From Trileptium ribeirensis (taxonomy: Eukaryota > Nematoda > Enoplea > Enoplida > Thoracostomopsidae): a stretch of DNA of 64,000 bases. The stretch covers positions 62,001 through 126,000 of the forward strand of contig JASANE010019266.1 of NCBI GenBank assembly GCA_030248225.1. Reading direction: 5' to 3'. The position numbers and the translations under genes are program-made. How positions within the stretch are numbered: position 1 is the first letter of the stretch; each line of letters opens with the position of its first letter. A model generated the notes under the pieces. That model saw nothing but the letters and a program-made list of their open reading frames with translations, was not told where the DNA came from and did no database searches. Below, one piece after another: positions 22,177 to 34,352 of this stretch.

Positions 22177-22509
22177 CAGGCCCGGCTCTAGGGTAGGGCT
22201 AACTGGGCTATAGCCCACAGGCCACCTTTGGGGACAGGCCATTTTTGGGCGACTGCATAAGTTTTAATGCCAATTTTCTAACAAAGGCTTAAATTTTTAT
22301 CTAAGTCAGGCCATTCATGGATAGCGAGCACCCAAGAATTGTTATGAAACTGTAACTCCAGGCCATAAATCCTTTAAAATGTCACAGTTTCGTAAGTGCA
22401 TGGCACTAGCAGGCAACCATTTTACATTGTATCAAACGTAAGTCTCTTTGACAAACAGGCCACATCAAACCATCAGCCCACAGGCCACAATGAGCTTGAG
22501 ACGGCCCTG
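22177..22509. mobile_element. hAT-like MITE with perfect 8-bp TSD
   Basis: GTCGGGCG is repeated exactly at 22169-22176 and 22510-22517. The 333-bp element starts CAGGCCCGGCTCTAGGGTAG; the other end, on the minus strand, starts CAGGGCCGTCTCAAG. These CAGGSCCG ends plus an 8-bp duplication are typical of hAT elements. Subterminal phrases such as CCCACAGGCCAC occur near both ends. No transposase is encoded. The sequence just left of the element repeats GTCGGGCGCAGGCC, perhaps from an earlier footprint. Confidence 0.85.
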
Positions 22510-22517
22510 GTCGGGCG

Positions 22518-23440
22518 GACTCGAACAGTGACGTTAGTGAACGCGAAAACTCAACGGATGCGACAAAACTATCCGAGGGAGAGGAATTGATCTGACGAGA
22601 TTCCTAGCCTGACACTTAGCAATCAGCCATTCCAATTAAATGTTTCTACAATAACCGTCTTTCGTGCTAAACGATAAAATTACAGATTTCAGAAAAAATG
22701 GTATAAAGATGACCCATGGGAAAACCGAACAACTTTTGCCACATTAGATCTTCTGCTGCTGCAACTGGTCTGCTAAATTTAGCAAAAGCTAAAGATGACA
22801 CACTCATAACTAGGGGTGTATTGAATTGGAAAAAAAGCGCCGGAACGATTCACAAAACAAGCATCCTCATCAACGCTAGAGGAGTATTGATTTCTTAAAT
22901 GGCCCAACAGTTTTCTAAGGGCATAGCTTAATAAACCCACCTAACATGAATACGTATGTAAATCGACATATATACCTATATATATGTTAGAGGAGTTTGT
23001 CGAGATTTATAAGGACCATATTTCTCTTCATTCACTCCCAGTGGGGCACGGATAGTTACACGCGGGTAGTCGCTCGCCCCTACCCCACCCCCTTTAACTA
23101 TAGGCCTGTTAAAAGTTTAAAGCTCCGATAAAGCTGAAGACCAATAACATGCTGATTTTTTCCGAAAACTTATCAACCCCTTAGATTTTAAACAAAATCT
23201 ACGCCACTGATTCTGTAAACAGTTTCCCCGGGCAGAGGTAACAAAGAATTAGCTGAATTAGGTACAAAGTTCTAGGTATGGTTAGGCATTTGTATCTCCA
23301 AGTTGTTATTACCTGTGACAGTAGGCTAAGGTGAAGGAAAGCAAGGCTTAACCCATGCAGGTTAAGTAGAAGTACAGGTAAAACCATAATACTATAAAGT
23401 TGAGCCTTAACTTAATGAACCTATAAATTCGTTTCGAGAT
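22518..23440. other. Unassigned sequence
   Basis: No recognisable gene or element was found. The small frames at 22716-22898 and 23199-23387 show no known domain. Confidence 0.3.
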
Positions 23441-25560
23441 TAGTTATGCGACTGCACAGCTCTTGGATTTCACGCACGACTTCGCAATACATCTTTTCGA
23501 GACAATTTAGACAATTCCAACCATAGGTTGTTTTCATTCCAGCTCTCTGCAGTTTCTACTAGAGCGTAGCAGTTTGATCCACTAGAGTAGAATTTTTCGG
23601 TAGCTAGAGTGTAGCGTTTATACGAGCACTTCGCTGCTCGATATTGCTCGAAAATTTGGTTCGCCTAACATCTTGATACAATTCGCACTGTACAGCCAGG
23701 TATTGTTCCAATTCTAGTGCTTTGCTCTGTTGTTGTTCTAGTTGTTGATTTTTGGATATGTTTCAAATGTTCTTGACACCCTATCGTCGTTGCAACGTTC
23801 AACGTTTGTGGCATGGCAGGCACATCACCCAGTTCTTTGGGTGAATAACTGATTCTTGACTCAAATTAAAAACGCACGCATTCACCGTTGACGCCATTCT
23901 GCTGCGGTAATCTAAGTCACCAAGACAGCTAGTAGCCGCATAAATAGAGCATAACTGCCCACAGCGACGACATGTTAATCCGGTTTCGCCGTGCAAACAT
24001 GTCGCGAAATAGTTGGTAAACTCAGTGTTTTAACGTCAATTCGTTTCCATCGTCCAAAGTGACATCGTTCAGCCCTCGGATCAAGGTACACTTGCCTTAC
24101 AGGATGTTCTGCATATGGTCGCGTCAATTCCTGTGGAATAAAGTTCGGTTTGCCACGTTGTAGCCGTTGTTGAAGGCGTCGACGCCGCTGTTAAAGGTTG
24201 ACGCGTTTTTGTTAATATAGGGATATATAAGTACCAATTGTACAATCGCTTGATGGAAATGGACCCAACGATCGATTCGGATCACATTCTGTCTTTACTG
24301 CGCCACTTTGAGACTCAGTCGTTACTGCTCTGTGCTTCGGTCGTTGCGGTTTCCACTTTCTATGGCGTACTTGTATACATGGATTCAATTGTGTTGCCAT
24401 TACCGTCGTTGCCGCAATGGGTGGAATTCCTACCGGTTGAGCTTCTATCGCCGTGATTGTAGCTGTTGTAGTCACTGTCGGAATGATGGATATCGTCTGA
24501 ACGGTTTCCATCGCTAATGTTGTTATCACAGACACTTACATGACACTGCAGTTGATGCTTGTTCTAACTAGCTAGATAATGCTGGACCTATAGCCGATTG
24601 CTCAGCAAATATCTTAACGTCATTAACAAGATCGTCGTCGTATGAACTGATATCACTATATTTTATCTCTTCAGCTCATTATGAAGCCCATTTCACCTTT
24701 ATCCGTTGGTGATTGTATTATCGCATCGGCTGCCGATCGTCCACCATGTCTAACCAATTCATTTTCCTGATCGCTTTCACCAATATATAATCAAATTAGT
24801 TGAAGAATCGACCAATAAATCTACTACTGGTATCTCTTCATCCTTACAGGCTATATACGCATGATCTCACAATAACGTCGGCACTTCTTTGCGTTGTTAT
24901 TGAATTCGACTTCACCGAATTGCTTAATTCATTGTCCTGTTCGATATTCTGTTTCCGCCAATTTCGTTGACCGCGCAGCTTAAAATACGGCAATGTAGAT
25001 CATAACAAAGCATAACCGTTTACGTTCGTTCCTCTGATTATTCAAGTCAGCATCCAGCGTCGTAAACATATCGACCAGAAAGCAATTATCCGCATTACTT
25101 ACATACGACACTTCGGGATCCCACCAATGTTTATTGGACTGAGCAAAATATATCGGCATCAACGCTTTTTCTTTTACTGGATATTCCAGCCGCTTCGCGA
25201 AATTATGCTTGATTAAGATTCCTTTCCGTCAGGCCATAGGTACAAACCAGGTCTTTCACCCAATCTCCGACATCTTGCCCCCATGTAATACAAGCTTGAT
25301 AACCTGTGGTTCCTTTCCGTCAGGCCATAGGTACGAACCAGGTCTTTCACCCAGTCTCCGACATCTTGCACTCTTCTAAATACGATGTTCGCGTGTTCCT
25401 CTGCGTCCATAAGCAGCAGGTCAAGAACGAAAGCGTCCATCGCCACCAATACCAATTTCCAGGCAGTTTCGTAGATCTTCTTCGTTAGCAGCTATCACCT
25501 ATTTTGGCAAGCTACAAGTGTAGCCTCTCAGTCTAAAAGCAGATTCCATGCTGAGTCGCA
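23440..25560 (-). pseudogene. Possible decayed retroelement coding sequence (minus strand)
   Basis: Several minus-strand pieces have protein-like composition: FVLDLLLMDAEEHANIVFRR with VGDWVKDLVRTYG near 25213-25455, KHWWDPEVSYVSNADNCFLV near 24980-25162, an RPYAEHPVRQVYLDPRAERC stretch near 24070-24130, and a cysteine-bearing HGETGLTCRRCGQLCSIYA near 23930-23996 followed by a Gln/Glu-rich coiled-coil-like stretch. The order could be that of a gag-like protein, but no diagnostic motif is intact and I cannot name the family. A threonine/isoleucine-rich frame in the middle (24212-24535) is low-complexity. Confidence 0.3.
25221..25372 (+). repeat. Short local duplication, 92-bp offset
   Basis: The ~58-base stretch from CCTTTCCGTCAGGCCATAGG to CCGACATCTTGC occurs twice, at about 25221 and 25313, with only a few differences. 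On the minus strand it duplicates the peptide RRLGERPG.YLWPDGKE. It lies inside the possible decayed retroelement. Confidence 0.85.
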
Positions 25561-25796
25561 CTGCTCAATACCATAGTACCAATGCCATTTTCTGCATGTC
25601 GTGATTTTCACATTGATGATGACTCGTGCGACTCCTAGCTGTATGCAGAAAGTCGTGGGTGATCAATCAACAAAATTTAATCTTTTGTTTCTGGCAAATG
25701 ATAGCGTCGATATCCTCCTTAGTCCTGGCGCGTAGGGAACTCATTTAAATTATGACATACAAATTTAGAACGGAATCGTAGTAATACAATCATGGT

Positions 25797-26990
25797 TGGA
25801 CACCGGAAAAAACCAACGGAAAAAAGTGTTTTTTTTCCGTTTTTTCCCAACCCCCGGAAAAAAATGGAAAAAAAACTATTTCAGGATTTTGGAGCCGAAA
25901 CTAGATGGAAAATCGTTATGCTACAAAATATTACGGCGCCATGCGCATTATTTACACTCATTTAGCAGCCTTTGCATTTCATGCCTATAATTTATATGGT
26001 AGAAATGGTATAACACTATTTTCCAAGCATCGACTAGATATATAATCTTAGCATAAGCATAGCTTGCTTCCTTCACCACATCAGAGACTATTGCCCGATG
26101 GCAAATTTAAATTAAATAGGCGCGGTACTGAATGGAGTCATGGGATTTGTATCGAGCATATGAAAGCAGTAAACTATGCAGACACAGGCCAAGTACACAC
26201 GCCCACAGGTGGATATGGAACGGGGGTTAGTTACCGATAAAGTCAGCGTCCTCCAAGAAAAACCAAAAACCTAGGGGTTATACGCCTTGTGATTATCTGC
26301 CACCATCCCACTCCCTGCATCGGTCTATTTACCTGTGATAGATACCTGCGGGCATATATGGCATTTTTACCACGACGGGTAATATACTAAATTGATCGAT
26401 TGTTGGATCGTAGACATAAATTACATACTCTATTGTATTAATGCGCTTTCAGCATTGCTTGGACGGTGGGCAGTTGGACACCAGTTACAGTAAGTTTACA
26501 TAATACTAAAAATATGAAGTATTTTCAGTGTTAATTCGTACCAAATAATTTTACGCACTCCTATCGTTAAAGCCATAGTGTGGTTTTCGCATAACCGTGC
26601 CCGTTGGAAAGATTTAAGTGCCGCTGCACGGTGTTGCAGTGGTTGCAAATAGAGGTCTTTTCTTTTAGCCCCCCGCCAGAATTTGGTCAATTTTGAAGAT
26701 ACAGAGCTGATTTTGGTATAAATTGATTCGGCTCGATGAGGCGATTCAGAAAATGCTCATTTCACCCACATCCCGGAAAAGTTTCCGCAAATTCTATGTG
26801 ACAACATTGCCGGCGTGGACCTTTTTCAGTAATTAAGGCATTGAGAATCAATAACAGGATTCAATTTCGCACAAAACTGTGTTTCCTGCTATTTATATAA
26901 CAGGATAACAAGTAAAAAACTAAGAGTGAAATTTTACTTTTTTCCATTTTTTCCGTTTTTTCCTGTTTTTTCCGAAAAAAACCAACACTG
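25797..26990. mobile_element. Element with GGAAAAAA/TTTTTTCC inverted ends
   Basis: The left end has repeated GGAAAAAA words (25804-25880, including CGGAAAAAAATGGAAAAAAA) and the right end (26935-26990) carries TTTTTTCCATTTTTTCCG and repeated TTTTTTCC, the inverted counterpart. The right terminus CCAACACTG is the complement of CAGTGTTGG, a common DNA-transposon end, but the left terminus is not a clean match. No transposase frame is visible in the ~1.2 kb interior. It is likely a non-autonomous DNA transposon with one damaged end. Confidence 0.5.
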
Positions 26991-27579
26991 AATACAATAC
27001 CACAGCCAGCAAAAATAAAGTCAAAGATTGCAAAAATTTCAATTTAAGGAATGTTTTGAAATATAAATTTTGAGAGTTTGGACAGAAATCTTATATAAGA
27101 AATATAATAATTCTGTGTAGTATTATATTTCTTAAAAAAGAGTTTATAGTTTCGAATACTAAAAATCGAAAAGTAAGAAAACACAAAAATATCGCATAAA
27201 AATGATATATCACAACATACATAGATTTTGCATATAAGAGATTTAATATAATGTAATAACCTAACCGACTATTCTTCGGCAGGTTTTGGCAGGCGTTATG
27301 AAGCCACACAGTCTAAATAAAACCAATGGCGGCTGGAGTGAGCACCATCATAAGCCACCCATAGGTTTTACCTTTTTGTTTTCTCCTAGGCAAACGCGAT
27401 GTCACCTTCAGAATTCTCCTGTCCACAAATTTGACATAGATTTTTCGTTCGGAGGTACCTGGGTTTTGCCGCTTACGTAGTAAAGATTCTGTTCGATATT
27501 ACCTAGTACAATTTCACCATGTCTTTGTAAACCAAGATATTGTCCTCTCGCAGTTTGTTAACTTAGACAATCTTTAAAG
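26991..27579. other. Unassigned AT-rich sequence
   Basis: No gene or element ends are visible between the A/T-tract element and the gypsy integrase remnant. Confidence 0.3.
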
Positions 27580-28860
27580 TATGCCCGTCAACTTTAACCA
27601 CACGATAGAACTTTCAAAATTATGGTATCGATTTTGGATAAATCCTTTCGGGCTTACTGTTTTGACCAGTAGAAACACAAAATTATCAACCATTATTTCA
27701 TTTCCATCGTGTCTAAATGTTTTATTATTACTGTTTACGCATGTGCAGCTTCCATTTGGTCTCGGCGTTCATTCCAAATGGCCTTTAATTATAAGCCGCA
27801 TACATATTTCTGTACCGCTTCGGAAAAGATGTGAAATTGCCAAAAGTTTGTCAGCTAGGTCCATATATTGCCCGTATTTAATATGATGTGATGATTCTCC
27901 CGTATCTGCGCTTGGTGTTACTCGAAACCCCATAAATACCAACGGTGCATATTCGCCCCTTTTGTCTGGGTACTCGTACGAAATTTTACGTAATACCAGT
28001 AACATCTGATTCCATTGTTCAACTGCACCATTAGACTGATGAAGGTTTGCTACCACAAGGTTTAGTTTTACATTTCGTGAACTAAAGGCTCGCTGATGCG
28101 ATTCTGCAACTAAACCCCGCCACGGTCAGCGATTACTGCCTTCGGATGACCATGTCATCTCGTTACACCTAGATAAAAGTTGAAAAGATCGATTTAGCCG
28201 AAGTGTCAGGTGCAGGAAATGCTTCCGGTGATTTTGTGAAATAATCGAGCCACGGTATTATATATTCCCATTTTCATTAGAAGTAAGGGACCAACAATGT
28301 CCCTACCGAATATTTCCCAAGGCATTTTTTGAGCAATTCATGCTGGAATACCTTTGGTACTACGAGTTGCACAATAATGTCGGTGTTTTGCGATTCTGAC
28401 AATACTTACGCTGAATATGAAATAATAATTGCCCTTTGAAGAAGAAATCAGTTGTATTATGTAAAAGTCATTTATAACCTTATCCGAGATTTCTGCCACT
28501 TCACTTTCCGAAGTAATAAAAACTCGGATTAGTTTCACCTCCGGATCTTTCTGCTGCTGTTGCAGAAATTTATTATCACTATCCCAAGGCCATTGTTTCG
28601 AATTTAACGAAGTCTTTAGCATTAAATACTTCACCAAATTCATTTTTATCGGCTTCACTTCCACCATTTGAGACTTTATCGGAACAATCACCACCATGTG
28701 AGAATTTCGCCCGAGGATCTTGTTTCTCTTGGCTCGTAAAATGCATCTATATGCCCAGATATACAGATTTCTAGTCTGGGTCAGGTATTTGATTAACAGC
28801 TTAATTAGTAGCTTTTTACAACGACAAAAGTTAGCACAACAATGGAAATGAGTGGCCAAA
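27580..28860 (-). pseudogene. Ty3/gypsy integrase remnant (minus strand)
   Basis: Read downward from 28860, a basic linker region contains RNKILGRNSHMVVIVP and QWPWDSDNKFLQQQQKDPEV, as found between RNase H and integrase. A frame-broken integrase core follows, with CRRHKTP-like, GNIGRDIVGPL-like and WLDYFTKSPEAFPAPDT-like text. The clear block at 28056-27850 has SNGAVEQWNQMLLVLRKISY, EYPDKRGEYAPLVFMGFRVT and TGESSHHIKYGQYMDLADKL. These correspond to the third catalytic Glu region and the C-terminal core (relatives: NGAVERWNR, Y..TPH..TGE.PF...YGR). A final part to 27580 resembles the C-terminal SH3-like domain. The RT is not found upstream. It is a different copy from the other gypsy pieces. 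Confidence 0.75.
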
Positions 28861-29359
28861 TACAGTTGATAATCGTGCTAAATTATTAGGATTAATTTTT
28901 AATCTTACTAAACTAAAACAATACCAAAAAATCACAAGAAATACGAATTTCAAATCAGTAATTATTTAAGGTACCTTATTCGTGAAAGAAAACGAATAAG
29001 GAGGATGCAGCAGTAAGTGCACGTTCCATTACTTCGCCCCAAAGCAGGAACCGAATAAATAGGAAAATTAAAAATAGGCTTCGCGAATAAAAAGCAATGG
29101 CATGGCGACGTTTTACAGACTCAATTGACCCCAGAACTAGCATATCTTTAGCCTCGCTAAAGTTAACAATATATATTAACAAAAGCACAAGAAGAACAAA
29201 ATGCAACTACAGCTTTAAAAAGATGAAGAACTGATTCAGACTACCTAAGGACTGATCTATACAGGAACTGTTTAGAAACCATATTCAAGCCACAGAACTC
29301 TCAATAATCATCAAAACAAGAGAAGAGAAAAATACAATATACTTGGGCTAACAACTGTC
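28861..29359. other. Unassigned AT-rich sequence
   Basis: Nothing is recognisable except AT-rich text between two retroelement remnants on opposite strands. Confidence 0.3.
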
Positions 29360-30240
29360 CTACCAAAGAACACAGATAATACCAGCTTATTAGAATTAAC
29401 ATCGACTATTAAACATACCAAAAATAAAGCACCAGGACATGCTGGTAATAAAATTAATTTAATTAAAAAGGCAGCAGCAATATTCTTAAATATCTTACTA
29501 GATCTTTACCAGATATGCTATAAATATTGGATACCAGCCTACTACATGGAAATGAGGAAACATTGTAATGATAACAAATCCTGGGAAAATCTATATGATG
29601 TCAGCTAATACAGACCAATATATCTTCTACCAATGCTTGGCAAAGGTTAGAAAGAAAAATTAATGTGAGAATCCGCAATGGATTAAAAATACAAATATAT
29701 TAAATAAAGTGCAGAGCGGCATCAGAAGATTCCGGAAACCCAACCATCATCTATTACGATTGTCTTACTACGCAGTTAAAGCACGAATCACAACGAATTA
29801 TTCCCTTGCAGTGTTTGAGGACATGGAAAAGGCTTTCGACACAGAATGGCACGAAGGTATGTTACTGAAAATTTACATACAGTAAAAATGTACTATACGG
29901 ATGTGAACTCAAAAGGATACACAGCTTCCTAAGTAACTGAGAATGCTGTGTAATTGTCAATAGTGCTTGCTCAGAACCACTCACACCTAAGGGAGAGGTA
30001 TTTCAGGGAGATGTTATCAGCCCACTTCTTTACATAATGTTTACCAATGATGCACCATTGACAGACAAAGCTGCAATTAGATGCAGTCAGTTTTTAGATG
30101 ATATAGCAATCTGGGCGTACCACTGGAGCCCAGTAACGGTTAAAATATTCGTCTAGCAGTGTATAGACAAACCGGTAGAATATTGCTATAAATAGCGCAT
30201 AAAAATTAACCCTCAGAAAACTGGCCCAAGAAACCTTGAG
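29360..30240 (+). pseudogene. Jockey-like LINE reverse transcriptase remnant
   Basis: The RT blocks run in order across frames. IKHTKNKAPGHAGNKINLIK is followed by YRPIYLLPMLGKG, SGIRRF/GFRRFRNPTHHLLRLS, LAVFEDMEKAFDTEWHEGML (motif A with its first Asp as D-M-E-K-A-F), a QGDVISPLLYIMFTND motif B, and SQFLDDIAIWA at about 30088-30117 (motif C; the usual F/Y-A-D-D reads FLDD). The KNKAPG start, DMEKAFD and the GDVISPLLY type favour the Jockey superfamily. Endonuclease and the 3' end are missing. There are many stops. Low GC matches its surroundings, so it is old. Confidence 0.8.
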
Positions 30241-30282
30241 GGACGGTATATTACAACGTTAAAAACAAGAACAGCTTAGAGC

Positions 30283-30306
30283 GGGGGTTCGGGGGCGGCA
30301 GCCCCC
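30283..30306. other. GC-rich hairpin
   Basis: GGGGGC-GGCA-GCCCCC (30286-30301) forms a strong 6-bp stem within TTCGGGGGCGGCAGCCCCCCG. It is isolated in AT-rich DNA just after the Jockey-like remnant, and may be the relic of another small element. Confidence 0.4.
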
Positions 30307-31459
30307 CGACTTATGCTTAGGCTTAGTATATGTCTCGTATAAGGACCTTAGCTTAGGCTATTCAGAAATTCACAAAATGAAGTGACAGCCACTGACGATC
30401 ACGCTAAAGCTAACTTTCAATCCTTAAATATAGAATAACTATAACCAAATCATATTATCAAACTACAACGCAATCTCAATCATAACCTAACAACATAACC
30501 TAAATGGATTCTCTTGTCCGTTCCGGTAGTAAGTTAGCTGTTCAACGCTGGATGAAGCGGAAATTGCAAGAAAAATCCCCATAGTTGAAGCATTCCACGG
30601 GAAGGGCCCAGCACTACCGCGACCTCAGCTGATTAGCCTCGCCTAGCCAAGGCGTTGTTGCAGACCTCTTCATGCCTCAGCCCGACCAGCCCAACCCTTA
30701 GAGTCAACCCATTTCCCGAAGTTACGAATGTAACTTGCCTACTTTCCTTACCTACATTATTCTATCGACTAAAGGCTGGTCACCTTGGAGATCTGTTGCG
30801 AACATAGGTCCGATCTGGCACGAAAATAAAATTTCCCCTGCTCTGATTTTGAAGTACCTGTGCGAGCGCGTTCCTTCAAGGTAGCGCACGTGCAGAACCG
30901 AATATCTATGGGCATAACATACCTGTTATAGTTCAATCTCGTACAGCTAGACACCTTCTGTCCTGCTAAGAAATTCAATGAACAAACTAAATCGTTCGCC
31001 TATTCTAGTAAACTAGAGTCTCGTTCGTTATTGGAATAACCAGACAAATCGCTCCACCGACTAAGAATGGCTATGCACCAGCAACCACCGAATCAAGAAT
31101 GAGCTTTCAATCTGTAAATCCTTACGGTGTCCTCGCCAGAAGAGTTCACGCGTAGAGTCAAATAAAAAAGCAGTCTCCACTCCTGGTGGTAAACTTCGTC
31201 ATTTCCTTCAAGTTTGAGATTTGCAACCCTACTTCTTCCGGAACCCAAAAGCTTTGGTTTCCCGAAAGGTGCCCTCAAAGTCTTAAATTTAACACCTCCG
31301 GATCGCTAGCTGGCATCGTTTATAGCTAGAACTAGAGCGGTATCTGATTGCCTTCAAATTTATAACTTTCCTTCTTGATTAATGAAAACATTCTTGGCGC
31401 GTTTTGCGACGATCCTAGAATTTCACCTCTAACGTCGCAATATAAATGCCCTGTCTAAT
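30307..31459. other. Unassigned sequence
   Basis: Two minus-strand frames (30769-30978, 31093-31278) have reasonably protein-like composition, such as SRVANLKLEGNDEVYHQEWR, but I cannot place them in a family. Confidence 0.3.
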
Positions 31460-32760
31460 ACTGCTTGCCCCACTACTATTCCACATCTGCTACTGCTATT
31501 ACCACTGCTTCTACTACTATTACGACTGCTACAACTGCTATTAACCTACTACCAAAGCTATTACAACTTCCACTACTCCTACCACTTTTACTGCCACTGC
31601 TGCGACTGCTTCTACAAACACTACCACTGCCTCTACACTGCTACCACTGCTGTAACCACTGCTGCCGCTGCTACCACTGCAATTACCACTGCTACAACAG
31701 AAATTACCACTGTTACTATGCTTCTAATACTGGTACCAGTGCTATTACAATTGCTATCACCGGTAATAACACCGTTACCACTGCTTCTACCGCTACTACC
31801 GCTGTTATTACCTCTAGTACCACTGCTATTGCCACTGCTACCACTGGTACTAGTAACTGTAACCACTGCTTCTAACGCTTCGACCACTACCGTTACCAAT
31901 GCTGTTACTACTTCTACCACTGCTACCACTGCTACCACTAATTCTACCACTGCTATTACTACTGCTACCACTGATTCTACCACTGCTAACACTGCAATTA
32001 CCACCGCTGTCACTGTTTCTACCACGGGTACCACTGCCATTACCCTACTCAACCTATGCTATTACCACTGCTTCTGCCACTGCTATTACCACTGCTATCA
32101 CTGTTATTACCACCGCTACCACTGGTTCTACCACTGCTACCGCTGCAACCACTGCAATTACCACTGCTACCACTGCTACTAATACTGCTACCGCTGCTTC
32201 TATCATTACAACCACTGCTTCAACCAGTGCTACCACTGCTATTATCACTGCTGTTACCATTAATATCAGTGCAATTAACATTGCTAGCACTGCTTCTACC
32301 ACTGCTATTACAACAGCTAGCACAGCTTCTACCACTGTTATCGGCACTAGTACCACTGGTTCTACCACTGCTTCCACTGCTATTACCAGCACCGCTACTG
32401 CTTCTACCACACCTAATACCACTGCTACCACTCCTGCTACTGCTATTACCACTGCTACCAGCGCAATTACCACTGCAAGCACTGCTTACATCACTGCTAC
32501 CACTGCTTCTACCAAAGCTATTAGCCCTGCTACTAACACTGTTATTATCTCTGCTTATACGAACTAACACTGTTACCACTGCTATTACCAGTGATACTGC
32601 CACTGCTATTACCAGTGCTAAAACAGTTATAACCATCGCTACCACTTCTATTACCATTGCTACTACCTCTGCTACCACTGCTATAGCTGCAGTTATCACC
32701 ACTGCTACTGCTTCTACCACTGTTCCCACTCTTTCTACTACTGCTACCACTGCTTGTGTT
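31460..32760. repeat. Minisatellite of ACCACTGCT/ATTACC units
   Basis: About 1.3 kb is built of short units such as TACCACTGCT, ATTACCACTGCT and TCTACCACTGCT, with 9- and 12-base steps dominating. Because steps are mostly multiples of three and the units lack stops, frames of 130-240 codons stay open in two or three frames on the plus strand and on the minus strand. The predicted peptides are runs of Thr/Ala/Ile/Ser, Leu/Pro or Val/Ala/Glu depending on frame. There is no start context, signal or domain pointing to a real protein. It is best annotated as a tandem repeat. Confidence 0.9.
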
Positions 32761-34352
32761 GAGTGGACCACGGAGAAGTGGATGTAGAAAACCTTGGTGA
32801 GATCGCGCTGCAGACAAAGATGGTCCTATCAGTGAAAAGTTGTCGTCTGGTTAATCCTAAAGTCGGTCAAATACTCAGTGATGCAAATAAATAAAAAAGC
32901 GTGGGTTAGTGCATGTTTTTGTTCGGCGTTTTGTTAAGTGAGTCTGAGTCTGGAGGCCCTGAAGCCTTACAAGAGATAGAAAGTACCTGATTATCATCCC
33001 CTGGTGTGTCGGGTTTCAAAATAAATCGGAGCGTGGGAACACTGGTCACCTAATTTACCTGTCCATGGCTAGTGAAAATACTGAGCACGCAGAATGAGCA
33101 TAGATGAAAATTTATTCTCCATCTGCTTTGTCCCGCTTGCGTAGATTCGTTGTTTGGCCTTGGTTTAGTCTTAGTACCCGACACAGCCTTTCTAGTGAAC
33201 AATAATCAACACTGTTGGACGCACAGCTTAGACATGTCCACAGCTTTAGCAAGTGTGAGTGAAACCAAAACTATCGACGGACCACATATGCTACTTTCGG
33301 AGATGGCAGGCCTCCACAATTTGTAGGACACCAAAGTTGCATCCGACAGCTTACATATATCGAGCATGATTTACTAGCTTGATTTTCTCATTGAATCAGC
33401 ATGAATTAGGGGCCCTTCGGTTTTATTGTGTTTGGAGTGATAGAATCGCCGCAGTTTTTTTGTGAGCCAGAGTCTTGCAGTCAGACATATGTTTACCCCT
33501 GTGAGAGGGGGCCTTTATACCTCTAGCACATGGGCCAGAATGAAGGGGGATAGGCCAAACACCCTGGTATACACGCTTTGCCGTCTGCTAAGCTAACCAG
33601 CTCCCTTAGGTCAAATATCCGTTCACTGGGGAGTTAGAAAAGCCGCGGTCGTAAGGCACCAAAAGCAAACAATGGTGCACCTGGGTACCTTTAGATGGAG
33701 AACTAGTCCTGGTACGCTTATACAATACGTGCACCGAGGTTGCCGGGGTCGCGAGGTGGGGTCGACCTTCTGTCTGTCTGTGGAGAGTGAGGCGGTTGGC
33801 AGGTGAGGTACTGGTACATGCGTTCCACCGTAGGAGGGCTTGAGTTACCTAGGGTAGATGCTTCGCGCCGAGGGGGAAAGGTGTTCGACACCTCACAGTA
33901 TAATTTACGTATCGTCTATGAACATATATTCTTATGCCACGCAATAATGCGTGAGTGAACTTTAGATGTGTACACAATGATTGTTCTTTTGACAATATCC
34001 GCTAACAGAATTGTACGAAAATTCATGTTTACATGGTAGCCATTGGTATTCGTAACTTTTGAACGCGAATAACGATACTGCTATTTACGAATAAAATTTG
34101 GGTGCGCGCACCTTTCTCCAATTCGCACATTTAATTATCAACCGTACATCAAAAGAGATTCTCAATGGTACAGCTATGCTCGTGGTCTGTGTGTATATGT
34201 AACGAGATTGGCAATCGTATTGTCATGTGTATACAGTCAGCGAACCGCTGCGTTGCTAAATCGCAAAATAATGACAATGAACAGTAACAGAACCCGAGTA
34301 TTGCCTTGTCGCGGACTGCACAGTTCACAGAATAATGTGTACGTCGACTCGA
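32761..34352. other. Unassigned sequence with a GC-richer part
   Basis: 33480-33900 is more GC-rich than its surroundings (GGGGTCGCGAGGTGGGGTCG, TTCGCGCCGAGGGGGAAAGG), as LINE or LTR untranslated regions often are. I find no coding motif or matching copy elsewhere in the window. Confidence 0.3.

Noticed and set aside
30769..31278. Two protein-like minus-strand frames
   Set aside because: No recognisable domain, no start or splice context, and no link to neighbouring elements. Left unassigned.
31465..32817. Long overlapping open frames (up to 243 codons) as protein-coding genes
   Set aside because: They arise from a tandem repeat whose units are multiples of three and lack stop codons. Frames are open on both strands at once and encode only low-complexity peptides.
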